Assembly (NCBI RefSeq): GCF_002688565.1
Contig: NZ_CP024011.1
Coordinates: 868,001-932,000, forward strand
Reading direction: 5' to 3'
DNA from: Acinetobacter sp. LoGeW2-3
GTDB taxonomy: Bacteria; Pseudomonadota; Gammaproteobacteria; Pseudomonadales; Moraxellaceae
Length of the DNA: 64,000 bases
Part shown: one piece after another, positions 27,670 through 35,890 of the stretch
Numbering within the stretch: the first letter of the stretch is position 1
How the letters are laid out: every line of letters starts with the position of its first letter
Program-made: the position numbers and the translations under genes
The notes under the pieces: generated by a model
Seen by the model: the letters and a program-made list of their open reading frames with translations, nothing else
Told to the model about the DNA's origin: nothing
Database searches by the model: none

Positions 27670-28199
27670 ATAGATAAATATTTTGCAGAATTGATCGGCA
27701 CTTTTTAGTTGGTCTTTGGGCGGGTGGTCGCTTTGACGCTAAAGAGCTGATTCCCTATGTCATCTCTCAGCTGATCGGGGCAAGTATCGCAGCATGGGTA
27801 CTATATCTGATTGTACAGGGACAGGCCGGCTTCGCTGGTACAGGTGGCTTTGCAAGCAATGGTTTTGGTGATCTTTCACCCGGTAAATATTCAATGATGT
27901 CCGCCTTGATCATTGAGGTTGTATTGACTGCCATTTTTCTGATTGTGGTTATGGGGGCGACAGAACATCGTGCACCAGTAGGCTTTGCCCCAATTGCGAT
28001 TGGTCTAGCACTGACCTTAATTCACCTGATCATTATTCCAGTCACCAATACTTCGGTGAATCCTGCACGTAGTACGAGTGTAGCGCTGTTTGCAGAAACC
28101 GCTGCACTTATTCAATTGTGATTGTTCTGAATCGCGCCGATTGTCGGTGGTGTGATTGGTGCACTGATCTATAAGACTTTGCTTGAGAAAAAGATATAA
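27670..28199 (+). pseudogene. aqpZ: aquaporin Z pseudogene: lost start, internal deletion, three stops
   Basis: Translation gives clear AqpZ pieces. The N-terminus reads (ATA)[15 protein letters not shown], with ATA at 27670 where ATG is expected and an AAAGG site before it. TAG at 27706 stands where family members have Trp. At about 27709-27714 the frame jumps to [17 protein letters not shown], so about 55 residues including the first NPA motif are gone. The second NPA region survives ([11 protein letters not shown]). Near the end ALIQL-TGA-LF-TGA-IAPIVGG has two stops (28119, 28128) where Trp codons are expected, then the frame runs to TAA at 28197. AqpZ normally passes water through the inner membrane; this copy cannot work. 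Confidence 0.9.
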
Positions 28200-28219
28200 C
28201 TTTCTTAGCCTAAATAAAA

Positions 28220-28248
28220 AAGCTCACGTTGATCGTGAGCTTTTTTTG
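28220..28248 (+). terminator. terminator after the aqpZ remnant
   Basis: AAGCTCACG-TTGAT-CGTGAGCTT with a long T run. It still looks intact although the gene is broken. Confidence 0.88.
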
Positions 28249-28262
28249 TTCCATGTGGAACA
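28247..28262. promoter_or_regulatory. parS-like palindrome
   Basis: TGTTCCATGTGGAACA differs from the pseudomonad-type parS site (TGTTCCACGTGGAACA) only at one base of the central CG step. The arms extend by one more pair. parS sites bind ParB for chromosome segregation. Whether this single variant is bound is unknown; it could also be chance. Confidence 0.4.
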
Positions 28263-28287
28263 ATCTATAATTTTAAAAGATAATCTA

Positions 28288-28533
28288 TTATAAAAATGGA
28301 TTATCAATTTCCTGAGCGTCATCACGCTGGATTTTTTCAGGTAGATCTGGTGTATTTTCTAGCTGCTGAACCACATCATTCAGTAGCGCTTGCAATGCCT
28401 TGGCTGCTTTCAATCCAGACTGATCCTTGGTTAACTGCAAGTTTCCATAGAGGCTGACACAGTCCACATCATTTTCAATGGTCAGGTCATGAATCGCATG
28501 TGATTCGGTGCCATTTTCATAAGGCTTAAACAT
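28288..28533 (-). CDS. small conserved-looking hypothetical protein
   Basis: 81 residues, soluble and acidic, with no signal or membrane segment. It starts MFKPYENGTESHAIHDLTIEN and ends DNPFL. AAGGAAG lies 14 bases upstream, rather far. I do not recognise a family. It lies next to the nuclease gene on the same strand and may be co-transcribed with it. Confidence 0.6.
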   Translation of the reverse strand: MFKPYENGTESHAIHDLTIENDVDCVSLYGNLQLTKDQSGLKAAKALQALLNDVVQQLENTPDLPEKIQRDDAQEIDNPFL

Positions 28534-28614
28534 TTTCTTTTGTCGCTTCCTTGTTGTTTTTCAATTGTATCGGACAAGATTTATGCTACCTGAATCCGGT
28601 CTGGCACAACAGAA

Positions 28615-29733
28615 TTATTTCAGCAGCTGCAAAATGAACTGTAATACTGCTTCTAGTAACTGCTTGATCAATGCGCCTTGCGGATCATTATTGCTTGGTG
28701 CTTCAGTACTGGAGTTATTTGGCGTTGCTGGACTCTCGCTAACAGACATGTTACTGCCACCAGAACGTTTGAATTCAGCTTGTAATGCTTCCAGGTCACT
28801 CTTGGATACATCTTCGGCACACTGGCTTTCTGCATCCCAGTTTGCATAGGTGATTGGCTTCTTGGCCTTCACTTCACTGGCTTTCAAAGGCAGTCTGTAG
28901 GTATTGCGCTTCTGTTCTTCAGTCAGTTGCGGGAAGATATTGATATTGACCAGCTCTTCCAAAGCACAGACACTAATAATCTGGACTTTCGGCGCCGGAT
29001 TTTTTAGGTTGTTATCGACGTAATACACCCCTGCTGCACCGGTTTTTGGCATATATACCGCTTTATAGGTCGCATTCGGTACAATCACGCCTTTACCAAT
29101 GGTTTCCAGCTTTTTCGCGCTATAGACTGGTCCAGTAACGATGTAAACATCCTGTTTCTGTTTGGTCACCACTGCACGGGTGGCTTCTTCCAGCTCACGC
29201 CACACCTGCTGATTGTTCTTCGGTGCTTGCGGTACCATGTTGGCTAAAGAAAAGCTGTCAAACTGTGCCTGCTTGGTGGGCATGTCGGCATTCGGTGCCA
29301 TGTGCCCACGGTCATAGCCAGTACCGCGATAATCTGCCAACGTCGCACGATGTGCTGAACTGACACGTTCTTCCTCATGGAAGCTATCTTCACGCGGAAT
29401 CTTCTGACTTAAGCGAGATGAAGTTAGTAATTCTGCCACCCATAACGGTGTTTTGGATACGCCGGAATACATGACATTGAAGCCGTTAAAGCACAGCGCA
29501 TAGCTGTTCTTTTTTAAGCTGTCCTTCATTAAGTAAGGCGGTACATCCCGGTAAAATTGATCTAAACAGGCAGAATTTGAGGGTGAAGACAGCGATACCC
29601 ACTGGCTGATTTTTTCCTGACCAAAGGCAATCGCAAAGCTGCCCGATGCCACCATCCCTAGGATGATTTTTACAGTATTTTCGTTAAGGAACTGAAAGAC
29701 AGGATTTTTTTTGGTACGTTGCTTCTTGGCCAT
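28615..29733 (-). CDS. DNA/RNA non-specific endonuclease (NUC1 family), membrane-anchored
   Basis: 372 residues. A Lys-rich start and one hydrophobic helix (TVKIILGMVASGSFAIAFG, about 15-33) suggest export with a membrane anchor. The beta-beta-alpha-metal nuclease core follows, with the catalytic DRGH in GYDRGHMAPNADM, then FSLANMVPQAPKNNQQVWRELE carrying the metal-binding Asn. This family cuts double- and single-stranded DNA and RNA. The C-terminal 60 residues are Ser/Pro/Asn-rich and end in an amphipathic LLEAVLQFILQLLK. It may degrade external or periplasmic nucleic acid. Confidence 0.87.
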   Translation of the reverse strand: MAKKQRTKKNPVFQFLNENTVKIILGMVASGSFAIAFGQEKISQWVSLSSPSNSACLDQFYRDVPPYLMKDSLKKNSYALCFNGFNVMYSGVSKTPLWVAELLTSSRLSQKIPREDSFHEEERVSSAHRATLADYRGTGYDRGHMAPNADMPTKQAQFDSFSLANMVPQAPKNNQQVWRELEEATRAVVTKQKQDVYIVTGPVYSAKKLETIGKGVIVPNATYKAVYMPKTGAAGVYYVDNNLKNPAPKVQIISVCALEELVNINIFPQLTEEQKRNTYRLPLKASEVKAKKPITYANWDAESQCAEDVSKSDLEALQAEFKRSGGSNMSVSESPATPNNSSTEAPSNNDPQGALIKQLLEAVLQFILQLLK

Positions 29734-30000
29734 GATTACAGCTACTTTAGAACATCTACAGCGAGTGTTGCCGAGCTTAACAAGCCCTGTAAGCCGTGTA
29801 TATCGTGGCTTCTCTAATCGCTTAACAAATAAGCAATATGTAAAAAATCAGTAGCTCAAAATGTAACAGCCTGTCGTTTTTTTACGAATACTTGGACTAG
29901 GTTTCAATCCATTTATGTAGCTTTCCTTGATGCTCAATCTTGAATTATGTAATTGTAAGAACCTCTTATTCCTCGAAGAAATATACGAAGGAGCATTGTG

Positions 30001-30447
30001 ATGTTCTCGCTGAAGAAAAACTCCCATACGCATTATTCAAAATTGTTGGCTTTAGGTGTATTCACCAGTCTCATGAGCCTCAGTGCATTGGCTGAACCAC
30101 GTGTACAGCCGGGCGAAACATTAGAAAGCCTGTCCAAGGCACGAATTACGACTACTGTAAACGGTCAGAATGCTTCTCTGGAAAATCTGGTCAATTCTGG
30201 TCAGATTCGTTTAGTACAGCCGAGTCAGGCGCCTGTCCCTCAAGCTGCACCAACTTCGGCAATGCAACCTGAAATGCAGCCAAGTGCTCCACAGGATCCA
30301 AACATGCAGCAAGATCCTGCCATGATGCGACAAGGTACAAATCCGGATATGCAGCAGCCAAACGATCCACGTACCCTGCCTGAAATGCAGCAGGATTCTC
30401 CGATGGCACCTACAGGCTCTACTCCTCCAGGTGCAACCACTCCATAA
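30001..30447 (+). CDS. exported Pro/Gln/Met-rich protein
   Basis: 148 residues. GAAGGAG sits 7 bases before the ATG at 30001; an adjacent GTG at 29998 is unlikely. A signal peptide ends at LSALA. The next 50 residues (PGETLESLSKARITTTVNGQNASLENLV) look folded. From about residue 75 on the chain is low-complexity: P, Q, M and D in loose repeats of the form MQ(Q/P)xxxxP. No family is recognised. Methionine-rich stretches occur in copper-binding proteins, but nothing else supports that here. Confidence 0.68.
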   Translation: MFSLKKNSHTHYSKLLALGVFTSLMSLSALAEPRVQPGETLESLSKARITTTVNGQNASLENLVNSGQIRLVQPSQAPVPQAAPTSAMQPEMQPSAPQDPNMQQDPAMMRQGTNPDMQQPNDPRTLPEMQQDSPMAPTGSTPPGATTP

Positions 30448-30465
30448 GTGGTTTGAAACAGAGAT

Positions 30466-30498
30466 AAAAAAAAACCAGAGCTGAGCTCTGGTTTTTTT
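30466..30498. terminator. bidirectional terminator between the exported protein gene and kup
   Basis: AACCAGAGC-TGA-GCTCTGGTT with an A run on one side and a T run on the other, between convergent genes. Confidence 0.9.
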
Positions 30499-30515
30499 CA
30501 TTTTGAATATTATTG

Positions 30516-32396
30516 CTAGATTTCAATCTGGCTGCCGAGTTCTACCACCCGGTTGGTTGGAATTTGATAGAAATCACTCACTGGACTGGTATTACGTTGC
30601 ATGGAAATAAACAGTTTCTCACGCCATGGGGACATGCCTTCACCAATCGCATGAATCACCCGATCACGCGAGATAAAGAAGCTGATCTGCATTAGGTCAT
30701 AGTCAAAGCCCCATTCAGCATAGGCTTGCTGTACCGCCTGTGGAATATCCGGTTGATCCTTAAAGCCGAAATAGGCATAAATCCGGTAGAAATGTTCATT
30801 CAGTTTTTCAACTTCTACCCGCTCATTATCTCCCACAAAAGGAATGTCCCGTGTAATCACTGTGACCATGATATTGCGTTCATGCAGGACCTTGTTGTGC
30901 TTGATGTTATGCAGCATGGCATGCGGTACCACCTCCGGTGTTCCAGTCAGGAAAATCGCATCACCCGGCACAAACTGAGTACCGCCACCGCTAGAAACAC
31001 TTTTAATAAACAGCTCAATCGGCAAGGTATTTTGCTGCATACGTTTCAGTAGCAATGCACGCCCATCTTTCCAGGTCATCAGGATGGTAAACAGTGCTGC
31101 ACCGAGCATGATCGGCACCCAACCACCAGAATGGATTTTCAGTGAAGTAGAGGCGACAAAAATCAGATCTAAAGCCAGAAAAGGTGTCGCAAACAGTGCT
31201 ACTTTCCAAATTGGCCAGCGCCAGAAACCATAAGCTAGGATGGAGATCAGAATCGTACCGCAAAGCATGGTCATGGTCACTGCAACGCCATAGGCACTGG
31301 CAAGTCGAGCACTGTTTTCAAAAAGTAAAATCAGAATCACCACCGAGATAAACAGCATCCAGTTAATGAATGGCAAATAGATCTGTCCACGTTCTTCAGC
31401 TGAAGTGTGTTTGACGCTCAGACGTGGCAAATAGCGCAACTGAATCGCCTGATTGACCATAGAAAATACACCGGTAATTACCGCCTGTGAGGCAATCACC
31501 GCAGCAGCAGTCGCCAGACCAATCATCGGATACAAACTCCATTCTGGCAGCAGCATATAGAATGGATTAGCCAAAGCTTCAGGACTACGCAGCAACAGGG
31601 CACCCTGCCCTGCATAATTCAGTAATAGACATGGTAGTACGATAATGAACCATGCCAAACGGATTGGTAGTCGGCCAAAATGCCCCATATCGGCATAAAT
31701 TGCCTCGCCCCCAGTCATGGTCAGGATCACTGCACCCATGGTCAGGTAAGCAACATAGGGCTGATCCGCTACAAAATGATAAGCCCAGTAAGGATTGATC
31801 ATCTGCAGGACCATTGGCGTCTGGATGATGCTCCATAAACCAAAGCCACCAATCGACAGAAACCACAGCAAAGTCAATGGACCAAAGAATTTGCCCATAG
31901 TTGCAGTACCATGACGCTGCACCAGAAACAGGCTGGCAATAATCCCGATGGAAAGAGGTTCCAGCCATTTGTTAAAGACCGGCGTGGCAATACTTAGCCC
32001 TTCAATGGCAGAGAGCACTGAAATCGCTGGTGTAATAATCCCATCGCCAAAAAATAAAGATGCACCAATAAATCCCAGGGCGATCAGGTAGATTTTCTTC
32101 TTATCCGAGATACGTGTGGTTCGCAGATTCAGGGCTAGCAATGACATGATGCCGCCCTCACCGTTATTGTCGGCTCGCATGATGATAGTGACGTATTTAA
32201 AACTCACCGTCAGCATGATGCACCAGAAAATCAGGGAGAGAATGCCCAGTACCGAGGCTTCACTGATGGCAAGATGCGAGGTCAAGAAGCACTGACGCAG
32301 TGCGTAGAGAGGACTGGTGCCAATATCACCAAAAACGACCCCAAGCGCAGCCAGCGTAATGACTGGTAAAGCTGCTTTTTGTGCAGTACTTTGCAT
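30516..32396 (-). CDS. kup: KUP family potassium uptake protein
   Basis: 626 residues, matching Kup (622 in E. coli). About twelve membrane helices are followed by a cytosolic C-terminal domain from about residue 450. Family marks are [21 protein letters not shown] at the N-terminus and [19 protein letters not shown] further on. Kup brings in potassium by proton symport. It is a single gene that shares a terminator region with the convergent upstream gene. Confidence 0.95.
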   Translation of the reverse strand: MQSTAQKAALPVITLAALGVVFGDIGTSPLYALRQCFLTSHLAISEASVLGILSLIFWCIMLTVSFKYVTIIMRADNNGEGGIMSLLALNLRTTRISDKKKIYLIALGFIGASLFFGDGIITPAISVLSAIEGLSIATPVFNKWLEPLSIGIIASLFLVQRHGTATMGKFFGPLTLLWFLSIGGFGLWSIIQTPMVLQMINPYWAYHFVADQPYVAYLTMGAVILTMTGGEAIYADMGHFGRLPIRLAWFIIVLPCLLLNYAGQGALLLRSPEALANPFYMLLPEWSLYPMIGLATAAAVIASQAVITGVFSMVNQAIQLRYLPRLSVKHTSAEERGQIYLPFINWMLFISVVILILLFENSARLASAYGVAVTMTMLCGTILISILAYGFWRWPIWKVALFATPFLALDLIFVASTSLKIHSGGWVPIMLGAALFTILMTWKDGRALLLKRMQQNTLPIELFIKSVSSGGGTQFVPGDAIFLTGTPEVVPHAMLHNIKHNKVLHERNIMVTVITRDIPFVGDNERVEVEKLNEHFYRIYAYFGFKDQPDIPQAVQQAYAEWGFDYDLMQISFFISRDRVIHAIGEGMSPWREKLFISMQRNTSPVSDFYQIPTNRVVELGSQIEI

Positions 32397-32516
32397 ATAG
32401 TGTCTTCGTTTTAGAAAGCATTTTTGCGAATCATAGCACCGCCTCCAAACTTTTTCCGCAAATCAATTGTTTCAAGCTTGGCAGAGTGGTTTTTTTTCTA
32501 TATCATCCACCGCCAT

Positions 32517-32607
32517 GGTGAAGTGTCCGAGTGGCTGAAGGAGCACGCCTGGAAAGTGTGTAAACGTTTATAGCGTTTCGAGGGTTCGAATCCCTCTTTC
32601 ACCGCCA
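32517..32607 (+). tRNA. tRNA-Ser (GGA)
   Basis: 91 nt with a long variable arm, acceptor GGTGAAG/CTTTCACC and encoded CCA. The anticodon stem CACGC/GTGTG encloses CTGGAAA, giving anticodon GGA. Confidence 0.94.
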
Positions 32608-32640
32608 AGATTTATTATCATGTAGCCACATGATGTCTTA

Positions 32641-32677
32641 AAAGGTTTAAATCCAAAGGATTTAGGCCTTTTTTTAT
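32641..32677 (+). terminator. terminator of tRNA-Ser, copy 1 of a direct repeat
   Basis: TAAATCC-AAA-GGATTTA inside AAGG/CCTT arms, followed by a T run. A near-identical hairpin (one base changed) is found at 33397-33430. Confidence 0.85.
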
Positions 32678-32896
32678 ATCTAATACATTCCACTACAGTC
32701 TTATAGAATACCTTCATATTTACAGATACAAATCTAAAAAGGCAAAATTTAAAGCATAAAATTCCACAAATGCTGAATTTTTACTGCAGATAAGAGCATG
32801 AGACATGGTAAAACATTCACCCTACAAATGTATTGCACGATATTCATTACCAAAAATCTTTACTCAACAAATGTCAGATAATTTCAGAGAGGTTTT

Positions 32897-33328
32897 ATGA
32901 AAAAACAACTTTTATCTCTTTTGACAGCCGGGGTCATTCTTACCGGTTGTGCATCAACTCAAATAGCTGTTGAAAAATCTAATGATGTAAGCTCAGAACG
33001 TATTTATAAGAAAGAGTTTCTTACCAAATCAGAAAAAAGAACAACACCTATCACCTTTGTTAGAGATAGTGGATTTGTAGGTGGTGGATGCAATCACATT
33101 ATCTCTATAGACAATTATAAAGTAGCGGCATTAAAACCCAAGGAAAGTGTGACAATCTATCTAGAGTCACGCGATAACTTTGTTAGAGTAGAAACAGCAG
33201 CATCAAGTTTATGCCCATATGCTCAAACATCAGAAATGATCAATGTTCTTGAGAATGTACCAAGTAGCTATCGAATCGCGATAACACCTTCGCTTAATGA
33301 TGCTTTGAAACTTATCAAAATAAACTAA
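32897..33328 (+). CDS. predicted small lipoprotein
   Basis: 143 residues. The signal is MKKQLLSLLTAGVILTGC with lipobox LTGC (Cys18). The mature part has a Gly-rich turn GFVGGGCNHIISIDNYKVAALKP and a second cysteine pair candidate (Cys in GGGCN and in SLCPYA), consistent with a small periplasmic-side beta domain. GAGAGG lies 6 bases before the ATG. No family is recognised. It is flanked by two copies of the tRNA-Ser terminator repeat, so it may be an inserted cargo gene. Confidence 0.8.
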   Translation: MKKQLLSLLTAGVILTGCASTQIAVEKSNDVSSERIYKKEFLTKSEKRTTPITFVRDSGFVGGGCNHIISIDNYKVAALKPKESVTIYLESRDNFVRVETAASSLCPYAQTSEMINVLENVPSSYRIAITPSLNDALKLIKIN

Positions 33329-33396
33329 TGCATATTTCAAGGGATAGAGTCAGTTACAAGATATGATACAAATTAATCATCTTTCCCTTTCTATAG

Positions 33397-33430
33397 AAGG
33401 TTTAAATCTAAAGGATTTAGGCCTTTTTTG
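33397..33430 (+). repeat. second copy of the tRNA-Ser terminator hairpin
   Basis: AAGGTTTAAATC(T)AAAGGATTTAGGCCTTTTTT repeats the hairpin at 32642-32675 with one base change (C to T). It also serves as terminator for the lipoprotein gene. Confidence 0.85.
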
Positions 33431-33676
33431 TTGCCTATAATAAAGTGTCACCCTGCTATCTTCGCTACCCTTGTGCTAGATTTCATTTTCAGCCCTTAAA
33501 ATTGAATATTCCATTAAAATATTTAATTTTCATGGTGTTATAAACTAAAAAAATCATCGCATACTTAAGCTAAATTCCACTTTTAGTGATTCAAACCAGT
33601 TCAATCTCATAAATCGCTATAAAGCTTGGAATATTCTGCCAATTGATTGAAAAGTAACCTAATGTAGAATTTTTAA

Positions 33677-33742
33677 TCAGAGACTAGCTGTAGTTTCTTT
33701 TCCAGTTTTTACCTCCTTCCCCATGATGGAGGTATTTTTTTA
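33677..33742 (+). ncRNA. candidate small RNA, about 65 nt
   Basis: A promoter-like pair TTGATT (33643-33648), 16 bases, TAGAAT (33665-33670) is followed about 65 bases later by a strong terminator, TACCTCC/GGAGGTA (33710-33734) and a T run. No open frame lies between them. The 5' arm and loop read CCTCCTTCCCC, complementary to a ribosome-binding site. Confidence 0.42.
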
Positions 33743-33824
33743 TTTAAAAGAAATCTGTTCTTTTACAGTAGAAGATTCTCTTATACTCTTATCATTTAGA
33801 TCCAGATAACAACTAGAAAAGACC

Positions 33825-34175
33825 ATGAAAAAACTCAAATTTACGACCCTGCTCATCACCTTTGCAATTGCTGGTTGCCAAAAGCAGCCCGAACAGGCAG
33901 AAGCTGCCATGACGACTGATAAAAATTCTGTAGATGTCATCCAGTTTGAACAGGCGGATCAAAAGATCAGTAATTTTCTGGACCAGTTAGATAATCCTGC
34001 TACGCCTATGGAAGTCCGCAAGCAGATCATTTGCAAAGACTATCCTGAAGCCTATTTCAAAGAATATGTGCCTGCCTTTATGAAAATTGCGCCAGAAAAT
34101 ACGAAAGAACAATTAGAACAGGATCTAAAGCTGGCATTGGATTTTTATAAGAAGAAAGACAATGTGGTTTGTTAA
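33825..34175 (+). CDS. predicted small lipoprotein
   Basis: 116 residues. The signal MKKLKFTTLLITFAIAGC has lipobox IAGC (Cys18). The mature part is helical and charged, with two further cysteines (IICKDYPEAYFKEY and the final VVC) that could form a disulphide. No family is recognised. It starts 82 bases after the candidate small RNA terminator. Confidence 0.76.
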   Translation: MKKLKFTTLLITFAIAGCQKQPEQAEAAMTTDKNSVDVIQFEQADQKISNFLDQLDNPATPMEVRKQIICKDYPEAYFKEYVPAFMKIAPENTKEQLEQDLKLALDFYKKKDNVVC

Positions 34176-34435
34176 TGATTTTCTTTTGAACAATTAAGAA
34201 ATCAGCAACTATCTTTTCATTATCCTTGCTTCAGGAAAGTTCCACAAAAATTTACTTACAGAATTATAACTTGGCACAAAATTAGCTTAATTTAATTGTC
34301 ATCATCGCTATGTTATGTTGCTCTTATGGGGAACATAAAAGGAGAACAAAAACCAATAGATATAGCCAACTACGCCATTGATCTTGATTCAAACTAAAAG
34401 CTAAAAGATAGACACACTGCTATTCGGGAGCGAAC

Positions 34436-34663
34436 ATGAATAACAGCGCAAACTATGCAAAACAGATCAAAAACGCTAAACGTGGCGGTTACACCCCGAC
34501 CATTGCCAAGGACGTCAACAAACACAAGATTCAAAAAGCCCTAAGACTCATCGAACAGTGGAGAAGCCTCGCTCAAGAACTCAAACCCCAAATGCAGTTT
34601 GACATGGCCTTTACCTTGGAGGAGTGTGCTCAGGATCTCGACCGTATCCTAAAAAGCCGATAA
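34436..34663 (+). CDS. small hypothetical protein, 75 residues
   Basis: A basic, helical, cytosolic protein without signal. It starts MNNSANYAKQIKNAKRGGYTPT and ends with AQDLDRILKSR. GGGAGCGA lies about 6 bases before the ATG, a good ribosome site, which supports it as real. No family is recognised. Confidence 0.6.
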   Translation: MNNSANYAKQIKNAKRGGYTPTIAKDVNKHKIQKALRLIEQWRSLAQELKPQMQFDMAFTLEECAQDLDRILKSR

Positions 34664-34882
34664 ACCTAATTTTTATTCATCTCTAAAACCAGTTTAAATT
34701 CTCTACCCTCGCCCACACTTTCGCATGTGGGCGATGTTCATCAAGCCAGTTGATTTATTTCAAATCTCCCAGCCTTCTAAGCACTATAAAATTCAGCCCA
34801 AGCTAAAATTCCACCAAAGCATTTAAACGGTTATTTTTTGGCTTGCATCACCCCAAAAAATCTGTAGAATGCACACCACAAC

Positions 34883-34958
<76 letters not shown>

Positions 34959-35039
34959 TTATCTTAGCCTCGCTTTTTAGTGAGGCTTTGATGTTTCTAG
35001 AGCCTGCATTTTCTTTAGGCTTAATTTTCGGGCACTGTT

Positions 35040-35888
35040 CTAGTGCTTTGCCTTCACGCTGATCTGTACATATCGCACCACACCTTCTTCAAAAAGCTTC
35101 CGGCATAGCTTTGCTGTCATCTGAATTTTAAATTGATCCAGTTTTGATGCTTTCACAGACTGAACTGAATCTTTTGAATTTAAATCCTGCTGAACATAGC
35201 GGGCAAAACCGGCAAATACTGCTTCCGACAGATCTTCTATCTGAATATCTGTGAATTCAAAATCATCGAGACATTCATATAACGCGCCGACCGTCATTAG
35301 ATCATTCAAATTGATATCTGCTGACTTCAGCAAAAGTTGATATTTACGCTTTTGAAATGAATTTAAAGTTTTCCAACGCTCAAACAATGCTAAATGATGA
35401 AAACCAATTCGTGCATTTGAATTCAAAACGGGAATGATCTGCTCGAGCAGGTTCGGGACACTATTGTGATAGGCAGCATCCAGACAAACGACGACGTCAA
35501 ATTTATGCGGGAAATGGATATCTTTTAATCGCAGGAAGGAAGCATGATAAATGGCATTCAGCTCAGGAAGATGCTGCTGAATCTTGGCAACACAAGCTTT
35601 CTGTAATTCTACGCCTGCCAGGTATTGCACCTGATATTGCTGCTGCCAATGCAGCAGACTGGCACCTTGGCCGCAGCCAAGATCCAGTAATTTATCTTTT
35701 GAATTTAAATGAATGGTTTCAGCCAGATGATCGGCCAAAGCCTGGCAGGCGGCAACGTAGTCCTGCTGCCCTGCCTGCCAGTAACCAAGATTGCTCCAAG
35801 GCAATAATGAAGTATCTCCAAGCAATGCCGCATTGATGGCATATTTATGCTCGGGTAGGCGCTGTCGAAAAGCCTGGAGCAACTTCAT
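35040..35888 (-). CDS. class I SAM-dependent methyltransferase
   Basis: 282 residues. SAM-binding motif I is KLLDLGCGQGASLLHW (about residues 65-80); motif II ends in AGVEL; FDVVVCLDAAYHNS is motif IV with a possible catalytic Tyr-His. The N-terminal LPWSNLGYWQAGQQDYVAAC resembles the substrate entry of cyclopropane-fatty-acid synthase and tocopherol methyltransferase types. The start lies 2 bases after the stop of the FAD oxidoreductase gene, so the two are translated together. The substrate is unknown. Confidence 0.8.
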   Translation of the reverse strand: MKLLQAFRQRLPEHKYAINAALLGDTSLLPWSNLGYWQAGQQDYVAACQALADHLAETIHLNSKDKLLDLGCGQGASLLHWQQQYQVQYLAGVELQKACVAKIQQHLPELNAIYHASFLRLKDIHFPHKFDVVVCLDAAYHNSVPNLLEQIIPVLNSNARIGFHHLALFERWKTLNSFQKRKYQLLLKSADINLNDLMTVGALYECLDDFEFTDIQIEDLSEAVFAGFARYVQQDLNSKDSVQSVKASKLDQFKIQMTAKLCRKLFEEGVVRYVQISVKAKH

Positions 35889-35890
35889 GC

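Larger units (their letters stand above)
33329..33824. other. intergenic region with a repeated terminator and a candidate small RNA
   Basis: 496 bases without a protein gene. It contains the second copy of the tRNA-Ser terminator hairpin and an orphan promoter-terminator pair (33643-33742). The part between them is AT-rich and otherwise blank. Confidence 0.6.
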
